A stretch of DNA of 20,869 nucleotides from Bradyrhizobiaceae bacterium (GTDB lineage Bacteria; Pseudomonadota; Alphaproteobacteria; Rhizobiales; Hyphomicrobiaceae): positions 1 to 20,869 of the forward strand of contig CANJPN010000031.1 of assembly GCA_947475855.1 (NCBI GenBank). Direction: 5' to 3'. How positions within the stretch are numbered: position 1 is the stretch's first letter; each line of letters starts with the position of its first letter. Under the pieces are notes generated by a model. The model saw only the letters and a program-made list of their open reading frames with translations, was not told where the DNA came from and did no database searches. The position numbers were made by a program, and so were the translations under genes. Positions 20,862 to 20,869 of this stretch are shown here, one piece after another.

Positions 20862-20869
20862 CTTAGCGA

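Overview
The window is GC-rich chromosomal DNA that looks like an alphaproteobacterium of the Hyphomicrobiales, probably near Bradyrhizobium, Rhodopseudomonas or Afipia. This is inferred from three things: several small proteins (67, 43, 117 and 82 aa) of kinds common in that group, orphan tripartite-tricarboxylate (TTT) binding proteins, and intergenic palindromes typical of those genomes. No database search was possible.

Layout. 2-1204 is the 3' part of an aconitase-family gene. 1440-5046 is a minus-strand catabolic operon: FAH-family hydrolase, TTT solute-binding protein, then M20 amidohydrolase. 5311-6321 is a Tat-type L,D-transpeptidase-family protein. 6503-6925 is a short lower-GC cassette bounded by perfect 16-bp inverted repeats. 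6963-8009 is an orphan ABC binding protein and 8141-9511 a GYF_2-domain membrane protein. tRNA-Gln(UUG) lies at 9977-10051, followed by a run of small conserved-type genes, a Crp/Fnr regulator, an 82-aa protein and a TopB-type topoisomerase (10258-15518). 15694-20656 is a second catabolic block: amidohydrolase and cupin genes on the minus strand, diverging from a TTT binding protein plus extradiol/VOC dioxygenase pair, then a convergent 3-hydroxyacyl-CoA dehydrogenase.

How the genes fit together. The two catabolic blocks each pair a periplasmic TctC/Bug-type binding protein with cytoplasmic hydrolases or ring-cleavage-type enzymes. This suggests uptake and breakdown of carboxylated, possibly aromatic, compounds. 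The TctA/TctB membrane partners are not in the window and the substrates cannot be read from sequence.

The most unusual structure is a pair of 168-bp MITE-like elements (10540-10707 and 12503-12670). They have the same length, are about 90% identical by hand alignment, lie in inverted orientation and enclose four genes. One element appears to supply the stop codon of the adjacent gene. Paired hairpins of several repeat families sit in many of the intergenic gaps. I saw no CRISPR array, prophage, recognisable defence system or transposase gene.
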